A stretch of DNA of 10,267 bases from Nitrosopumilales archaeon (GCA_016176745.1 JACOWO010000127.1:1-10267), one strand, 5' to 3'; positions 1 through 6,293 are shown, numbered from the stretch's first letter. The notes: generated from the sequence alone by a model not told the origin. Numbers and translations: made by a program.

Positions 1-141
1 TGCAAATCCTGTGAATGTGGCATAAGAACATACAATGATTCTTCGATCTGTCAGGCATGTGAAACAGGAAATCACATATCTGGTGCTAAAAGACACAATC
101 TTCCAGATCCTGTACTGCAAGAAAATGTAAGAAAAGCATAA
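1..141 (+). CDS. C-terminal end of a zinc-finger protein (5' partial)
   Basis: The frame is open from the first base of the window and ends at TAA 139-141, giving 46 residues of a C-terminus whose N-terminal part lies outside. The visible part starts CKSCECG, followed by CQAC 10 residues later and then NHISGAKRHN. The C-x2-C-x-C and C-x2-C pairs plus two histidines are a typical zinc-binding arrangement of the small archaeal zinc-ribbon or B-box type. The tail is short and hydrophilic. The gene converges on the dppC-like permease, with only six bases between the two stop codons and no obvious terminator. Function is unknown: zinc binding is inferred from Cys/His spacing, and the missing N-terminus could carry any other domain. 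The coding call rests on the open frame and the Cys pattern only. Confidence 0.65.
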   Translation, partial: CKSCECGIRTYNDSSICQACETGNHISGAKRHNLPDPVLQENVRKA

Positions 142-147
142 GCTAGT

Positions 148-1512
148 TTATCGTTTAAGCCTTGGATTAACTATAGTATCAAGTGCATTTCCAATGAACA
201 CAAAAGCTAGCCCTGTTACTGCTATCATAAGTCCTGGCGGTATAACCCACCACCAAAGACCTCGTGCAGCAGCTCCATGTGTGCTTGCATCATGAAGGAT
301 TTGACCCCATGTCGGAAAGCTTGGATCCCCCAGGCCCAAAAAACTAAGGCCTGCTTCTGTTGTGATTGCAGCAGGCACAGAAATTGCCACACTTGCAAAT
401 GCATAAGGCAAAAGCTGAGGTAAAATGTGTTTTAGAATTATTTTTGAGCTACGCTGGCCCATTATTTTTGAGGCCTCAACATACTGCCTTGTTTTGATCT
501 GCAATGCCATGCTGCGTGAGACCTTGGCAACTCCAACCCATCCAAAAATCATAAGAAAACCAATCATCACAAAGATGCTGTTGCTAATAGTTACTGCAAG
601 TATAATCAAAAATGGCAGTGCCGGAAGCGCATAAATCACATCATTAAATCTCATCATTGTTTCATCTGTTTTTTTTCCAATGAATCCTGCATAGACCCCA
701 TACAACAATCCCATTACTACAGAACCAATCGCTACTGCTATGCCAATAAACAAGGCAAGTGGCGTGCCCCATAACAATCCGACAGAAAGGTCTCGTCTAA
801 GTTCATCTGTTCCAACAAATCCAAAAACCTTGCCTCCTAAAATCAAGCTAGATTCTACGATCTCATTTTCCGAACTTGTGCCAACAAGTCTTATCAAAAA
901 AACATATTTGCCATTTAGAACCTTTTGTACGCTTGATTCTGAAAAAACAATCTGCTCGGCTGAAATTTCATTTAGGAGAAAGCCGAACTTTTCAGACTGT
1001 AAGATAAGATTTTTTTTGACTGCATTATCTGTTGAAAACACACGTTCATGATGCACTGCAGATTCCAAGTATGGCAGTGAACGTGATAACAGCTCCACAG
1101 TCATGCCATCAGGTCTTATTACAGATATTTGTAAAAGCGGAGATCCAGAATATTTTGCTGTAAATTCGTAGATAAAGTCGTTTGGAAAATCATCAAACTC
1201 GTAAACAACACTAAACTGTTGCGAAAATATGGTGAGCTCTTCTGTACTCTGAAGCGAATCTTTAGAATTTGTTAAAATCTTGTGCTCTGGAATTTTTTCA
1301 GAAAGAAACAGGTTTATCCATGCAGGAAGTGCCGTCTTTGGAAATTCTAGCCAGCTTTCTGGATTATTCCATGTTTTGAGGGTTTCAAGCGGTATTGTAA
1401 GTGCAGCCATGGCTGAAATAATAAAAAGCGTAGCCAAAATTCCAATTCCGACAAGACCAATTTTGTTTCTTACAAACTCTTGGCCAATTTCATTTAGTGG
1501 CACTGTACTCAT
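148..1512 (-). CDS. dppC: ABC transporter permease, DppC/OppC type, with large extracytoplasmic insertion
   Basis: This 454-residue membrane protein is one half of the channel of a peptide/nickel-type ABC importer. TM1 is at about 18-40. The family's entry to the permease core, GTDELRRDL, is at 234-242, followed by about five TM helices to the C-terminus. The cytoplasmic EAA loop that docks the ATPase is visible at about 346-365 (EAS..MG....ILP). The family signature GLSFLGLGDPSFPTWG is at 388-403. Usual DppC length is about 280-300 residues; the excess is a hydrophilic domain at about 41-228 between TM1 and the core, predicted to face outside. The ATG at 1512 follows the TGA of the DppB gene by one base, so the two are co-transcribed and probably translationally coupled. 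Family is certain. Substrate (peptide, nickel or other) cannot be read from the permease, so the symbol denotes the family only. Confidence 0.93.
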   Translation of the reverse strand: MSTVPLNEIGQEFVRNKIGLVGIGILATLFIISAMAALTIPLETLKTWNNPESWLEFPKTALPAWINLFLSEKIPEHKILTNSKDSLQSTEELTIFSQQFSVVYEFDDFPNDFIYEFTAKYSGSPLLQISVIRPDGMTVELLSRSLPYLESAVHHERVFSTDNAVKKNLILQSEKFGFLLNEISAEQIVFSESSVQKVLNGKYVFLIRLVGTSSENEIVESSLILGGKVFGFVGTDELRRDLSVGLLWGTPLALFIGIAVAIGSVVMGLLYGVYAGFIGKKTDETMMRFNDVIYALPALPFLIILAVTISNSIFVMIGFLMIFGWVGVAKVSRSMALQIKTRQYVEASKIMGQRSSKIILKHILPQLLPYAFASVAISVPAAITTEAGLSFLGLGDPSFPTWGQILHDASTHGAAARGLWWWVIPPGLMIAVTGLAFVFIGNALDTIVNPRLKR

Positions 1513-1513
1513 A

Positions 1514-2566
1514 TCAGCTCGTCTTTACCCTAGGATCAAAATACCCATAAAGCAAATCAGCAACAAAGATGCTTGCAAGGAAAAACACTGTCAAGACATA
1601 CGTTGCACCAATAATCACAGGAAGATCCATCACACTTATTGCTTCAAAATAAAGACGGCCCATGCCAGGCCAATCAAAAACTGCCTCTGTAATTATTGCT
1701 CCACCAAGCGAACCTGATAGGCTAAGTGCTAAGATAGTAACAATTGGTGGCGCGGCATTTTTTAGCGCATGACCATAAATTATCTTTTTTTGATTTATGC
1801 CAATAGTTTTTTTTGCAATAACAAAGTCTTCTTGCAAAATACCAATCATAAAATTGCGGACAAGATATGCCCACGAACCAAAACCTATCAAGACAATTGT
1901 TATCAAAGGAAGCGTCATGTGATACAAAAGTGCGGCTATATAGCCTGGATCTGATGGCAACACAGAAGGGGTTGCCCGAGCAGGAAACAAATGATACACA
2001 AAGGCAAAAACAAAGATCATAATCATTCCAATCCACCAAACCGGAAAGCTGCTGCTAACTACAGCAAAAGTTGATGTCACTCTATCTATTTTAGAATTAA
2101 TCTTGCTGCTAGCTAGGGAACCAAGAAAAATTCCTATAATTGAAATTATTATTGTTGCTGTAGTAAAAAGAAGAACCGTTTTTGGTATCTTTTCTAATAA
2201 TATGTCTTTTACATCCGAAGACCCAGAATCACTTGTAAGAAACGTTGCGCGTCCAAAATCTAAAATTAAAATCTTGTACATTGTTGACCCGATTCTTTGA
2301 GGCGAGTACCAAGGTGAGTCAAGACCTAACGCCTTAGAGCGTTGGTCGATTTGTTCTTGTACAAATTTTTCAAATTCATCTGCGTTTACAAAGCTACCAG
2401 CTATAGCTGCATTTTGAGTTATTTCGCTTCGTACCTGAAAGGCAACTCCTTGCTTTAAGATCACATCCATGTTAGAGCCAACAAGTGCAATTGTTAGCAA
2501 TAATGTGGCCATAAGCACACCCAACATGGTGAGAAGGCGTGTTGCAACGTATCGCTTTAGACCCAA
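1514..2566 (-). CDS. dppB: ABC transporter permease, DppB/OppB type
   Basis: This 350-residue partner permease forms the other half of the importer channel. TM1 is at about 8-30, an extracytoplasmic region at about 31-128, then five TM helices. The ATPase-docking loop is at about 248-274 (AKKTIGINQKK, then HALKNAAPP). The strongly conserved family motif FDWPGMGRLYFEAI is at 297-310, and the C-terminus ends YGYFDPRVK, as usual for DppB. The start is TTG at 2566: an in-frame TAG lies at 2597-2599, there is no ATG or GTG between, and a TATA box is centred 26 bases upstream, fitting a leaderless mRNA. The first extracytoplasmic loop is somewhat long for the family. The genes for the two ATPases and the substrate-binding protein are not adjacent within the window. 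Substrate is unknown. Confidence 0.93.
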   Translation of the reverse strand: MGLKRYVATRLLTMLGVLMATLLLTIALVGSNMDVILKQGVAFQVRSEITQNAAIAGSFVNADEFEKFVQEQIDQRSKALGLDSPWYSPQRIGSTMYKILILDFGRATFLTSDSGSSDVKDILLEKIPKTVLLFTTATIIISIIGIFLGSLASSKINSKIDRVTSTFAVVSSSFPVWWIGMIMIFVFAFVYHLFPARATPSVLPSDPGYIAALLYHMTLPLITIVLIGFGSWAYLVRNFMIGILQEDFVIAKKTIGINQKKIIYGHALKNAAPPIVTILALSLSGSLGGAIITEAVFDWPGMGRLYFEAISVMDLPVIIGATYVLTVFFLASIFVADLLYGYFDPRVKTS

Positions 2567-2587
2567 CCAATAAAATAATAAAATTTG

Positions 2588-2596
2588 GTTTATAAC
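2588..2596 (-). promoter_or_regulatory. TATA box of the dppB-dppC operon
   Basis: The minus strand reads GTTATAAAC, a strong archaeal TATA element. Its centre is 26 bases before the TTG start at 2566, so transcription should begin at or next to the start codon. It gives dppB a promoter separate from that of the upstream zinc-ribbon gene. Confidence 0.65.
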
Positions 2597-2624
2597 CTAG
2601 CTGAAAATAAAAAGGAAGGCTGTT

Positions 2625-2792
2625 TTAGGCACAGCACACTGACTTTTTCCATTTATCCATTTGAATTTGATAACCACAATCTTTACACAAAAGCCAACTT
2701 CGCTCCTGGAGAATTTTGAGCGAAGCTTCATATCTTGTATAAAATAGGTTGTCTCCATCACAGGACGGACAGGGAACACATAGATGTTTCAT
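2625..2792 (-). CDS. small zinc-ribbon protein, 55 residues
   Basis: A short gene starting MKHLCVPCPSCDGDN and ending at TAA 2625-2627. It has C5-x2-C8-x2-C11 near the N-terminus and C36-x2-C39 (CKDCGY), the two knuckles of a zinc ribbon, plus a terminal Cys pair at 53-54. The centre is helical and charged. The ATG at 2792 is the first possible start after an in-frame TGA nine bases earlier, and a TATA box is centred 26 bases upstream. The gene lies 58 bases before dppB on the same strand, but dppB has its own TATA box. Function is unknown; such single-ribbon proteins often bind nucleic acid or a protein partner, which is family-level inference. A 60-codon frame overlapping it on the same strand lacks the Cys pattern and is its shadow. 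Confidence 0.72.
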   Translation of the reverse strand: MKHLCVPCPSCDGDNLFYTRYEASLKILQERSWLLCKDCGYQIQMDKWKKSVCCA

Positions 2793-2813
2793 TAAAAATC
2801 ATTTACAAATTTT

Positions 2814-2822
2814 GAATATAAG
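2814..2822 (-). promoter_or_regulatory. TATA box of the 55-residue zinc-ribbon gene
   Basis: The minus strand reads CTTATATTC, centred 26 bases before the ATG at 2792. This is the expected distance for a leaderless archaeal transcript and supports both the gene and its start. Confidence 0.6.
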
Positions 2823-2878
2823 ACCCGCGTAGAACTGATAAGTTGTTCTTTTTTGATCTAATTAGAAATAACTTTAAT

Positions 2879-2888
2879 CAAAAAATAT
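2879..2888 (-). terminator. T-rich terminator after the exported sequon-rich gene
   Basis: Directly after the TAG of the gene ending at 2889, the minus strand reads ATATTTTTTG with six consecutive T. Archaeal RNA polymerase terminates on such T-runs without needing a hairpin. The T-run is short, so the call is tentative. Confidence 0.35.
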
Positions 2889-3980
2889 CTAGTTTTTCGT
2901 AGAATTTGTAATTGGAGTTATAGTTGTACCGTTTACCAACAACTCAATTATTGTGCCATTTACATTAAGACGAATTATCGTTCCCTTAAGGCCCGTCTTT
3001 ATGGCAGTTCCATTAACATCAAACTGTAGTGACTCTTCTTTAGCAGCACTTTCATTTTTTACTGAATCAAGTAAATCATAAGGCAAGGTTCCATTGACTT
3101 GTTCAGATGTTGTGTCTGTAGAGTTGGTTATTTTGGTTAGTGATTCCATCTGTTCTCTTGAAAGAGCCGCACTGTTAACAAAAATTTGCATGGCATCTTT
3201 CCATGTTCCTCCGTTTTCAAGCACCTGACGCATTGATACTTTTGCCTCTTCCCACATCTTGTTTGTATAGTTTAACTGTCTTAGAATTACATCCTTTGCA
3301 GGACCGCTTTCAAGCGTTGCAACAAACCTATCATACTGCCATGATCCAACATAATTTCCACCGCCGGGTTTTTCTTCTACAAGTCTTTCTTGCAGTCTCA
3401 TCTCTGCAATCTTTCGCTGTTCATCTAAAAATTTCTGATAGTCATCTAACTTTTCTTGCTTGATTTTTTCTTTTTCTAGCTTTGCTGCGATGTCTTGGCG
3501 ATACTTGTAAATTAGTGCACTGATTGGATCATTTTCAAAATCAATATCCTTATCAGGCAACGAATATGCGTCATCAAAACTTTGTGCAATCTGAGCTGAT
3601 GCCAAGGCAGTTCCTTTGATAATGAAGGTGGTACTTGCAAGACCTATCTTCTCATCTTCTGATGTAGCTGCTACATTTACAATATACTTTCCAGGAATTC
3701 GCTCCTTTATGCCAAACTCGTGATAAAATTTACCTTCAGAATCAGTTGTAGTAACTATGGAATCTGAGCCAAGCCTGATCTTTACTTCTGCATTTACGAT
3801 AGGTTTTTGCGCATGGTTTACAACGCTTCCTGAAATATACAACGGCTCATCAGCTTGGAAAACATCTTTTGCGGGCTTTACAGCTATTATCAAATCCCAC
3901 AGCGTAGAGTGCGCTAGCGGGACATTGGCTAAGAGAAGCACAATAAGTGATAACCCTAGTACATAGAATCTTCCACTCAC
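2889..3980 (-). CDS. exported Ig-like and coiled-coil protein with a sequon-rich tail
   Basis: A 363-residue protein with an N-terminal hydrophobic segment (about 5-24) typical of a Sec signal peptide or membrane anchor. Residues 33-122 resemble a carboxypeptidase-regulatory/Ig-like beta sandwich (TTDSEGKFYHEF at 78-89, GKYIVNVAA at 97-105). A charged, probably coiled-coil helix spans about 157-204. The tail carries N-x-S/T sequons at 237, 286, 296, 309, 323, 341, 350 and 359, seven of them in the last 80 residues, with V-N-G-T recurring at 322, 340 and 349. The protein probably sits on the cell surface and is N-glycosylated; that is inference. The GTG start at 3980 is the first possible start after an in-frame TAA 12 bases upstream. 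It is divergent from the PEFG-CTERM gene across about 110 bases. No enzymatic motif is visible and I do not recognise a named family. Confidence 0.85.
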   Translation of the reverse strand: MSGRFYVLGLSLIVLLLANVPLAHSTLWDLIIAVKPAKDVFQADEPLYISGSVVNHAQKPIVNAEVKIRLGSDSIVTTTDSEGKFYHEFGIKERIPGKYIVNVAATSEDEKIGLASTTFIIKGTALASAQIAQSFDDAYSLPDKDIDFENDPISALIYKYRQDIAAKLEKEKIKQEKLDDYQKFLDEQRKIAEMRLQERLVEEKPGGGNYVGSWQYDRFVATLESGPAKDVILRQLNYTNKMWEEAKVSMRQVLENGGTWKDAMQIFVNSAALSREQMESLTKITNSTDTTSEQVNGTLPYDLLDSVKNESAAKEESLQFDVNGTAIKTGLKGTIIRLNVNGTIIELLVNGTTITPITNSTKN

Positions 3981-4000
3981 TTTGTTTGATTTTTACTTTG

Positions 4001-4009
4001 ATTGTTAAG
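4001..4009 (-). promoter_or_regulatory. weak TATA-like element for the sequon-rich exported gene
   Basis: The minus strand reads CTTAACAAT, centred 25 bases before the GTG at 3980. The position is right for leaderless transcription but the match to a TATA box is poor. Confidence 0.35.
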
Positions 4010-4041
4010 ATTAGGATCTATTCTTTTTTCTCTTTCTTGAC

Positions 4042-4070
4042 AATATTTATTGAGTCATTCACGCATAAGA
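4042..4070 (+). promoter_or_regulatory. candidate promoter of the PEFG-CTERM gene (two TATA-like elements)
   Basis: AATATTTAT at 4042-4050 is the better TATA match and would give a leader of about 18 bases without an obvious Shine-Dalgarno sequence. GCATAAGA at 4063-4070 is weaker but is centred 24 bases before the GTG at 4091, the leaderless spacing seen for neighbouring genes. Which one is used cannot be decided from sequence. Confidence 0.4.
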
Positions 4071-4090
4071 TCACTCACGCACACATCTTT

Positions 4091-4642
4091 GTGCATAAAC
4101 CGATAGCAGTATCAATTACGTTACTTGCTTTAGTATCATACGTAGGCATTGCCAATGCCGAATTTATGACCCAAAAATGTAACGACTGTATTGTAATTCC
4201 AGACACTCAAACCTTGGAAACCTACAAAAAAACACTGCCAATTGTTATCTGGGCTGAAAATCTAAACCCTGGAAGCACCATCATCGAACTAAAGGGGCAA
4301 TCAAATCTAGGCATCGCAAGCATACCTATTACGATTAGTGTCACAAATCCTATTGGAAATATAGTTGCAGTTGATCAGATAACTGCAAACCAAGATGGAA
4401 GTTTTATGACCCAAATAAAGACAGGAGGTCCTTTGTGGAAACAGGACGGCTCTTACATAATTAAGGCACAGCAAGGCGATTCAGTAAACACCAACAAAAT
4501 TGCAAAAACCCAAGTCGACATTGTAAATGGCGCAGTTGTACCTGAATTTGGAGCAATAGCTACACTTGTACTACTAGTGGCAATAACTTCGATCATAATA
4601 GTAACTGCAAAAGGCAGATTGAGCACATTAGCAAAAATCTAA
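4091..4642 (+). CDS. PEFG-CTERM surface protein
   Basis: A 183-residue exported protein. Starting at GTG 4091 it has a clean signal peptide (residues 1-23, ending IANA before EF). A Cys pair (QKCNDC) follows at 30-33, then a beta-rich region at about 48-145 resembling an Ig/fibronectin-type domain (ITISVTNPIGN, DGSFMTQIKTGG). The C-terminus has VPEFG at 150-154, a hydrophobic stretch to about 172, then K174 and R176. This tripartite end is the thaumarchaeal PEFG-CTERM signal, believed to be recognised by an archaeosortase that cuts it and attaches the protein to the envelope. The frame stays open back to an ATG at 3947, but that start would put about 48 extra residues before the signal peptide and overlap the divergent gene, so GTG 4091 is preferred. 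Ligand or function is unknown. Confidence 0.85.
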   Translation: MHKPIAVSITLLALVSYVGIANAEFMTQKCNDCIVIPDTQTLETYKKTLPIVIWAENLNPGSTIIELKGQSNLGIASIPITISVTNPIGNIVAVDQITANQDGSFMTQIKTGGPLWKQDGSYIIKAQQGDSVNTNKIAKTQVDIVNGAVVPEFGAIATLVLLVAITSIIIVTAKGRLSTLAKI

Positions 4643-4652
4643 TCAGATAAGC

Positions 4653-4662
4653 TTCTTAAATC
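4653..4662 (+). promoter_or_regulatory. TATA box of the 223-residue gene
   Basis: TTCTTAAATC is centred about 27 bases before the TTG at 4685, consistent with leaderless transcription, and begins only 10 bases after the stop of the PEFG gene. It indicates separate transcription of the downstream gene. Confidence 0.5.
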
Positions 4663-4684
4663 CTAGAAATCATCGTTTCATCAA

Positions 4685-5356
4685 TTGGATTTAGAGCGAT
4701 TTCAAGACGATGTATATGAAATAACAGAACGACTTGCACCACAACTAAAAAAAGAAGATCTGCCAAAACTAAACTTTGTAAGACAGAGACTAATCGAGAT
4801 GTACAAACAGAACTTGGTTAAAATCAACCACTCTGTTCTTGAATTAATCTGCGCAACAAATCTAATTGCACACGGGTATTCAGTTGATGTTGAAAAACAA
4901 GTCTCTGATATTTTGATTTGTGATGTTTATGCAACAAAAGGAGACGGCACAACAATAATAGAAATAGAAACAGGTTTTACACCGCCTGAGCATGCACTAG
5001 ATACTGTTGATTACTATATCGCAAGAATAATGAGCAAGATTGCACGATACAGTAAATACTGTTCCAAGTTTTCACTTGCAATTCCGGTAATCGGAGTTTT
5101 ACCAATTCCAAAAATCTTTCTTGAACCACCTAATACAAGAAAGAAAAGCGATATCAAAAAAGTAAAATTTTTTTGTGATAGATTCTATAAAAATCCGCCA
5201 ATTGAGGTAGATGAAATACTAAACGCACGGCTGCACTCAATTTATCTTATTAACATAGACAAGGGGTTTGCAAAAGAGATGGACCCACATACATATCTGG
5301 AACTGACTGACAAACTAATCAAAAAAAGTGAGATTGATACAGGTAAATCAAAATGA
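4685..5356 (+). CDS. unassigned protein with possible PD-(D/E)XK nuclease-like core
   Basis: A soluble 223-residue protein with no signal peptide or TM helix. The N-terminal third is helical and charged. Residues 50-96 then read as helix-strand-strand: a helix with E53, HGYSVDVEKQVSDIL, CDVYA with D80, a short turn, and TIIEIETG with E93 and E95. An acid about 12 residues before an E-x-E strand, preceded by a helix with Glu, resembles the core of PD-(D/E)XK restriction/Holliday-junction nucleases, with Glu in place of the usual Lys. That is fold-level inference, not family recognition. A basic stretch follows (RKKSDIKKVK, 152-161). The TTG at 4685 is the first plausible start after an in-frame TAG at 4664-4666 and has a TATA box about 27 bases upstream. 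The next gene, the 38-residue Cys/His peptide, starts 35 bases downstream. Expression is virtually certain from ORF quality; function is not. Confidence 0.8.
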   Translation: MDLERFQDDVYEITERLAPQLKKEDLPKLNFVRQRLIEMYKQNLVKINHSVLELICATNLIAHGYSVDVEKQVSDILICDVYATKGDGTTIIEIETGFTPPEHALDTVDYYIARIMSKIARYSKYCSKFSLAIPVIGVLPIPKIFLEPPNTRKKSDIKKVKFFCDRFYKNPPIEVDEILNARLHSIYLINIDKGFAKEMDPHTYLELTDKLIKKSEIDTGKSK

Positions 5357-5362
5357 CAAGCT

Positions 5363-5372
5363 TTTCAAATAG
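5363..5372 (+). promoter_or_regulatory. TATA-like element of the 38-residue gene
   Basis: TTTCAAATAG is centred about 25 bases before the ATG at 5392. The sequence match is moderate, but the spacing equals that of the stronger promoters in the window. Confidence 0.35.
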
Positions 5373-5391
5373 CTAAAGATAGACTATATCT

Positions 5392-5508
5392 ATGATTTGC
5401 GCAAACTGTGAAAAACACAGACATTACGAATGCATTGATTGTCTAAACGACCACAAGACGCATCTTTGCGAATGTGATTGTCACATTTTGTCAAAATCAC
5501 ACAAATAA
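5392..5508 (+). CDS. 38-residue Cys/His-dense zinc-binding peptide
   Basis: A complete small gene starting MICANCEKHRHYECIDC and ending SKSHK. Cys at 3, 6, 14, 17, 26, 28 and 30 and His at 9, 11, 21, 24, 31 and 37 make 13 possible metal ligands in 38 residues. The paired C-x2-C knuckles with interspersed His resemble a cross-braced B-box or RING-like zinc fold. Chance Cys/His at this density in AT-rich noncoding DNA is unlikely. The ATG is 35 bases after the upstream stop, with a TATA-like element about 25 bases upstream. The stop lies two bases from the stop of the convergent PAC2 gene. Its last third (CDCHILSKSHK) loosely recalls the end of the partial protein at the window start (GNHISGAKRHN). 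Function is unknown; zinc binding is inferred. Confidence 0.68.
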   Translation: MICANCEKHRHYECIDCLNDHKTHLCECDCHILSKSHK

Positions 5509-5510
5509 AT

Positions 5511-6215
5511 TTAGAATTTATAACCTGCAGACCATCTGCTTTTCATTTTCTCATCCAGCTCATCTGCAAGTGAATCAAGCTCTCTTGTATCGCCAAACTT
5601 GTGATATGTCAGCTTTTCTAGTGTGTTTATGACACTTTTTGCAGAACGATACTGGGGAATGGATGGTTCACCAAGCTCACCATAAAGTCCTATCCCTTGT
5701 ATTCCGTTTAGTTTGGCATATCCTAGAATCAAGCCATTGAATCCCGTGATTATTGATTTTTGTGGTGTTGTGTTTAGATCCATTTTTTCTATCTGCCTTG
5801 TAAGCGACATTGATGTTGTAGTTACGTATGTTTTTGGTGACTTGCCAAACTCTCGTGTGGTGTGAAATCCGCCAACCGTATAGATAAACTTGGCAGAATA
5901 TTTTTTTGCAATATCAATAACATCCTGACATATGGCATGTAGTTCTGTAGTTGCTTGTGGTTGACCTGCACCACCTCCAAAAATGATCATGTCTTTTGTG
6001 TGTCTATACTCCCACTTGTCATCTGGCAGCTTTATGTGGCCACCCATATCAAGAACAAAAGTTGGATACGAAGATCTTGCGGTTCTAAATTTTTTTGTTC
6101 TAAGATTTTCGTTTATGTGTTCAATTACAATGGCACCAACGTTTCCCATATCTTGCATTGCTGCAATGATGATTGGTTTTTCAAGATCAGGCTCGTTATC
6201 CTGGAAAAACTCCAT
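5511..6215 (-). CDS. PAC2-family protein (proteasome assembly chaperone family)
   Basis: A soluble 234-residue protein matching the archaeal PAC2 family, related to PbaA/PbaB and the eukaryotic Pba1-Pba2 proteasome assembly chaperones. Recognisable parts are the first strand and loop PIIIAAMQDMGNVG (14-27), YPTFVLDMGGHIKLPD (50-65), the glycine-rich turn IIFGGGAGQPQ (77-87), IYTVGGFHTTREFG (111-124), ITGFNGLILGYAKLNGI (156-172) and GLYGELGEPSIPQYRSA (176-192), ending in a charged helix. Known members bind the outer face of the 20S alpha ring; applying that role here is family inference, since several archaeal paralogues have unassigned functions. The C-terminus ends GYKF, so Tyr is third from the end and the canonical penultimate Tyr of an HbYX tail is absent. 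The ATG at 6215 follows an in-frame TAA closely and has a TATA box 26 bases upstream. No proteasome subunit gene is adjacent. Confidence 0.88.
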   Translation of the reverse strand: MEFFQDNEPDLEKPIIIAAMQDMGNVGAIVIEHINENLRTKKFRTARSSYPTFVLDMGGHIKLPDDKWEYRHTKDMIIFGGGAGQPQATTELHAICQDVIDIAKKYSAKFIYTVGGFHTTREFGKSPKTYVTTTSMSLTRQIEKMDLNTTPQKSIITGFNGLILGYAKLNGIQGIGLYGELGEPSIPQYRSAKSVINTLEKLTYHKFGDTRELDSLADELDEKMKSRWSAGYKF

Positions 6216-6236
6216 ACCATATTACAAATTATCTTA

Positions 6237-6245
6237 TCTTTAAAC
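6237..6245 (-). promoter_or_regulatory. TATA box of the PAC2 gene
   Basis: The minus strand reads GTTTAAAGA, centred 26 bases before the ATG at 6215, consistent with a leaderless transcript. It forms one side of a 181-base divergent control region shared with the SNF2 helicase gene. Confidence 0.55.
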
Positions 6246-6268
6246 TGTGACTCTGAAAAAATCAAAAA

Positions 6269-6293
6269 GTTGTTAATTAAATTTTAAAACAAC
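6269..6293. repeat. short inverted repeat in the PAC2/SNF2 divergent promoter region
   Basis: GTTGTT at 6269-6274 and AACAAC at 6288-6293 form a perfect 6-base inverted repeat around a 13-base AT-only spacer. It lies 24 bases behind the PAC2 TATA box and could be a regulator site, but six-base arms are easily met by chance. Confidence 0.25.

Noticed and set aside
425..1717. Plus-strand open frames opposite dppC (for example 425-634, 740-1051, 1280-1717)
   Set aside because: They lie antisense to a permease with clear family motifs, give low-complexity basic or Cys-scattered products without a domain, and have no promoter at the right distance.
1722..2039. Minus-strand 105-codon frame inside dppB
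   Set aside because: It is an alternate frame of the DppB gene, giving a Cys/Trp/Tyr-rich implausible protein.
2597..2779. 60-codon minus-strand frame near the zinc ribbon
   Set aside because: It overlaps the 55-residue zinc-ribbon gene in another frame. The zinc ribbon has ordered Cys pairs, a correct TATA spacing and a better start.
3947..4090. 48-codon N-terminal extension of the PEFG-CTERM protein
   Set aside because: It would bury the signal peptide, overlap the divergent gene and lie upstream of the likely promoters. GTG 4091 gives a clean signal peptide.
5955..6287. Plus-strand frames opposite the PAC2 gene (5955-6287, 5983-6243)
   Set aside because: They are antisense to a recognised family gene and the products show no domain.
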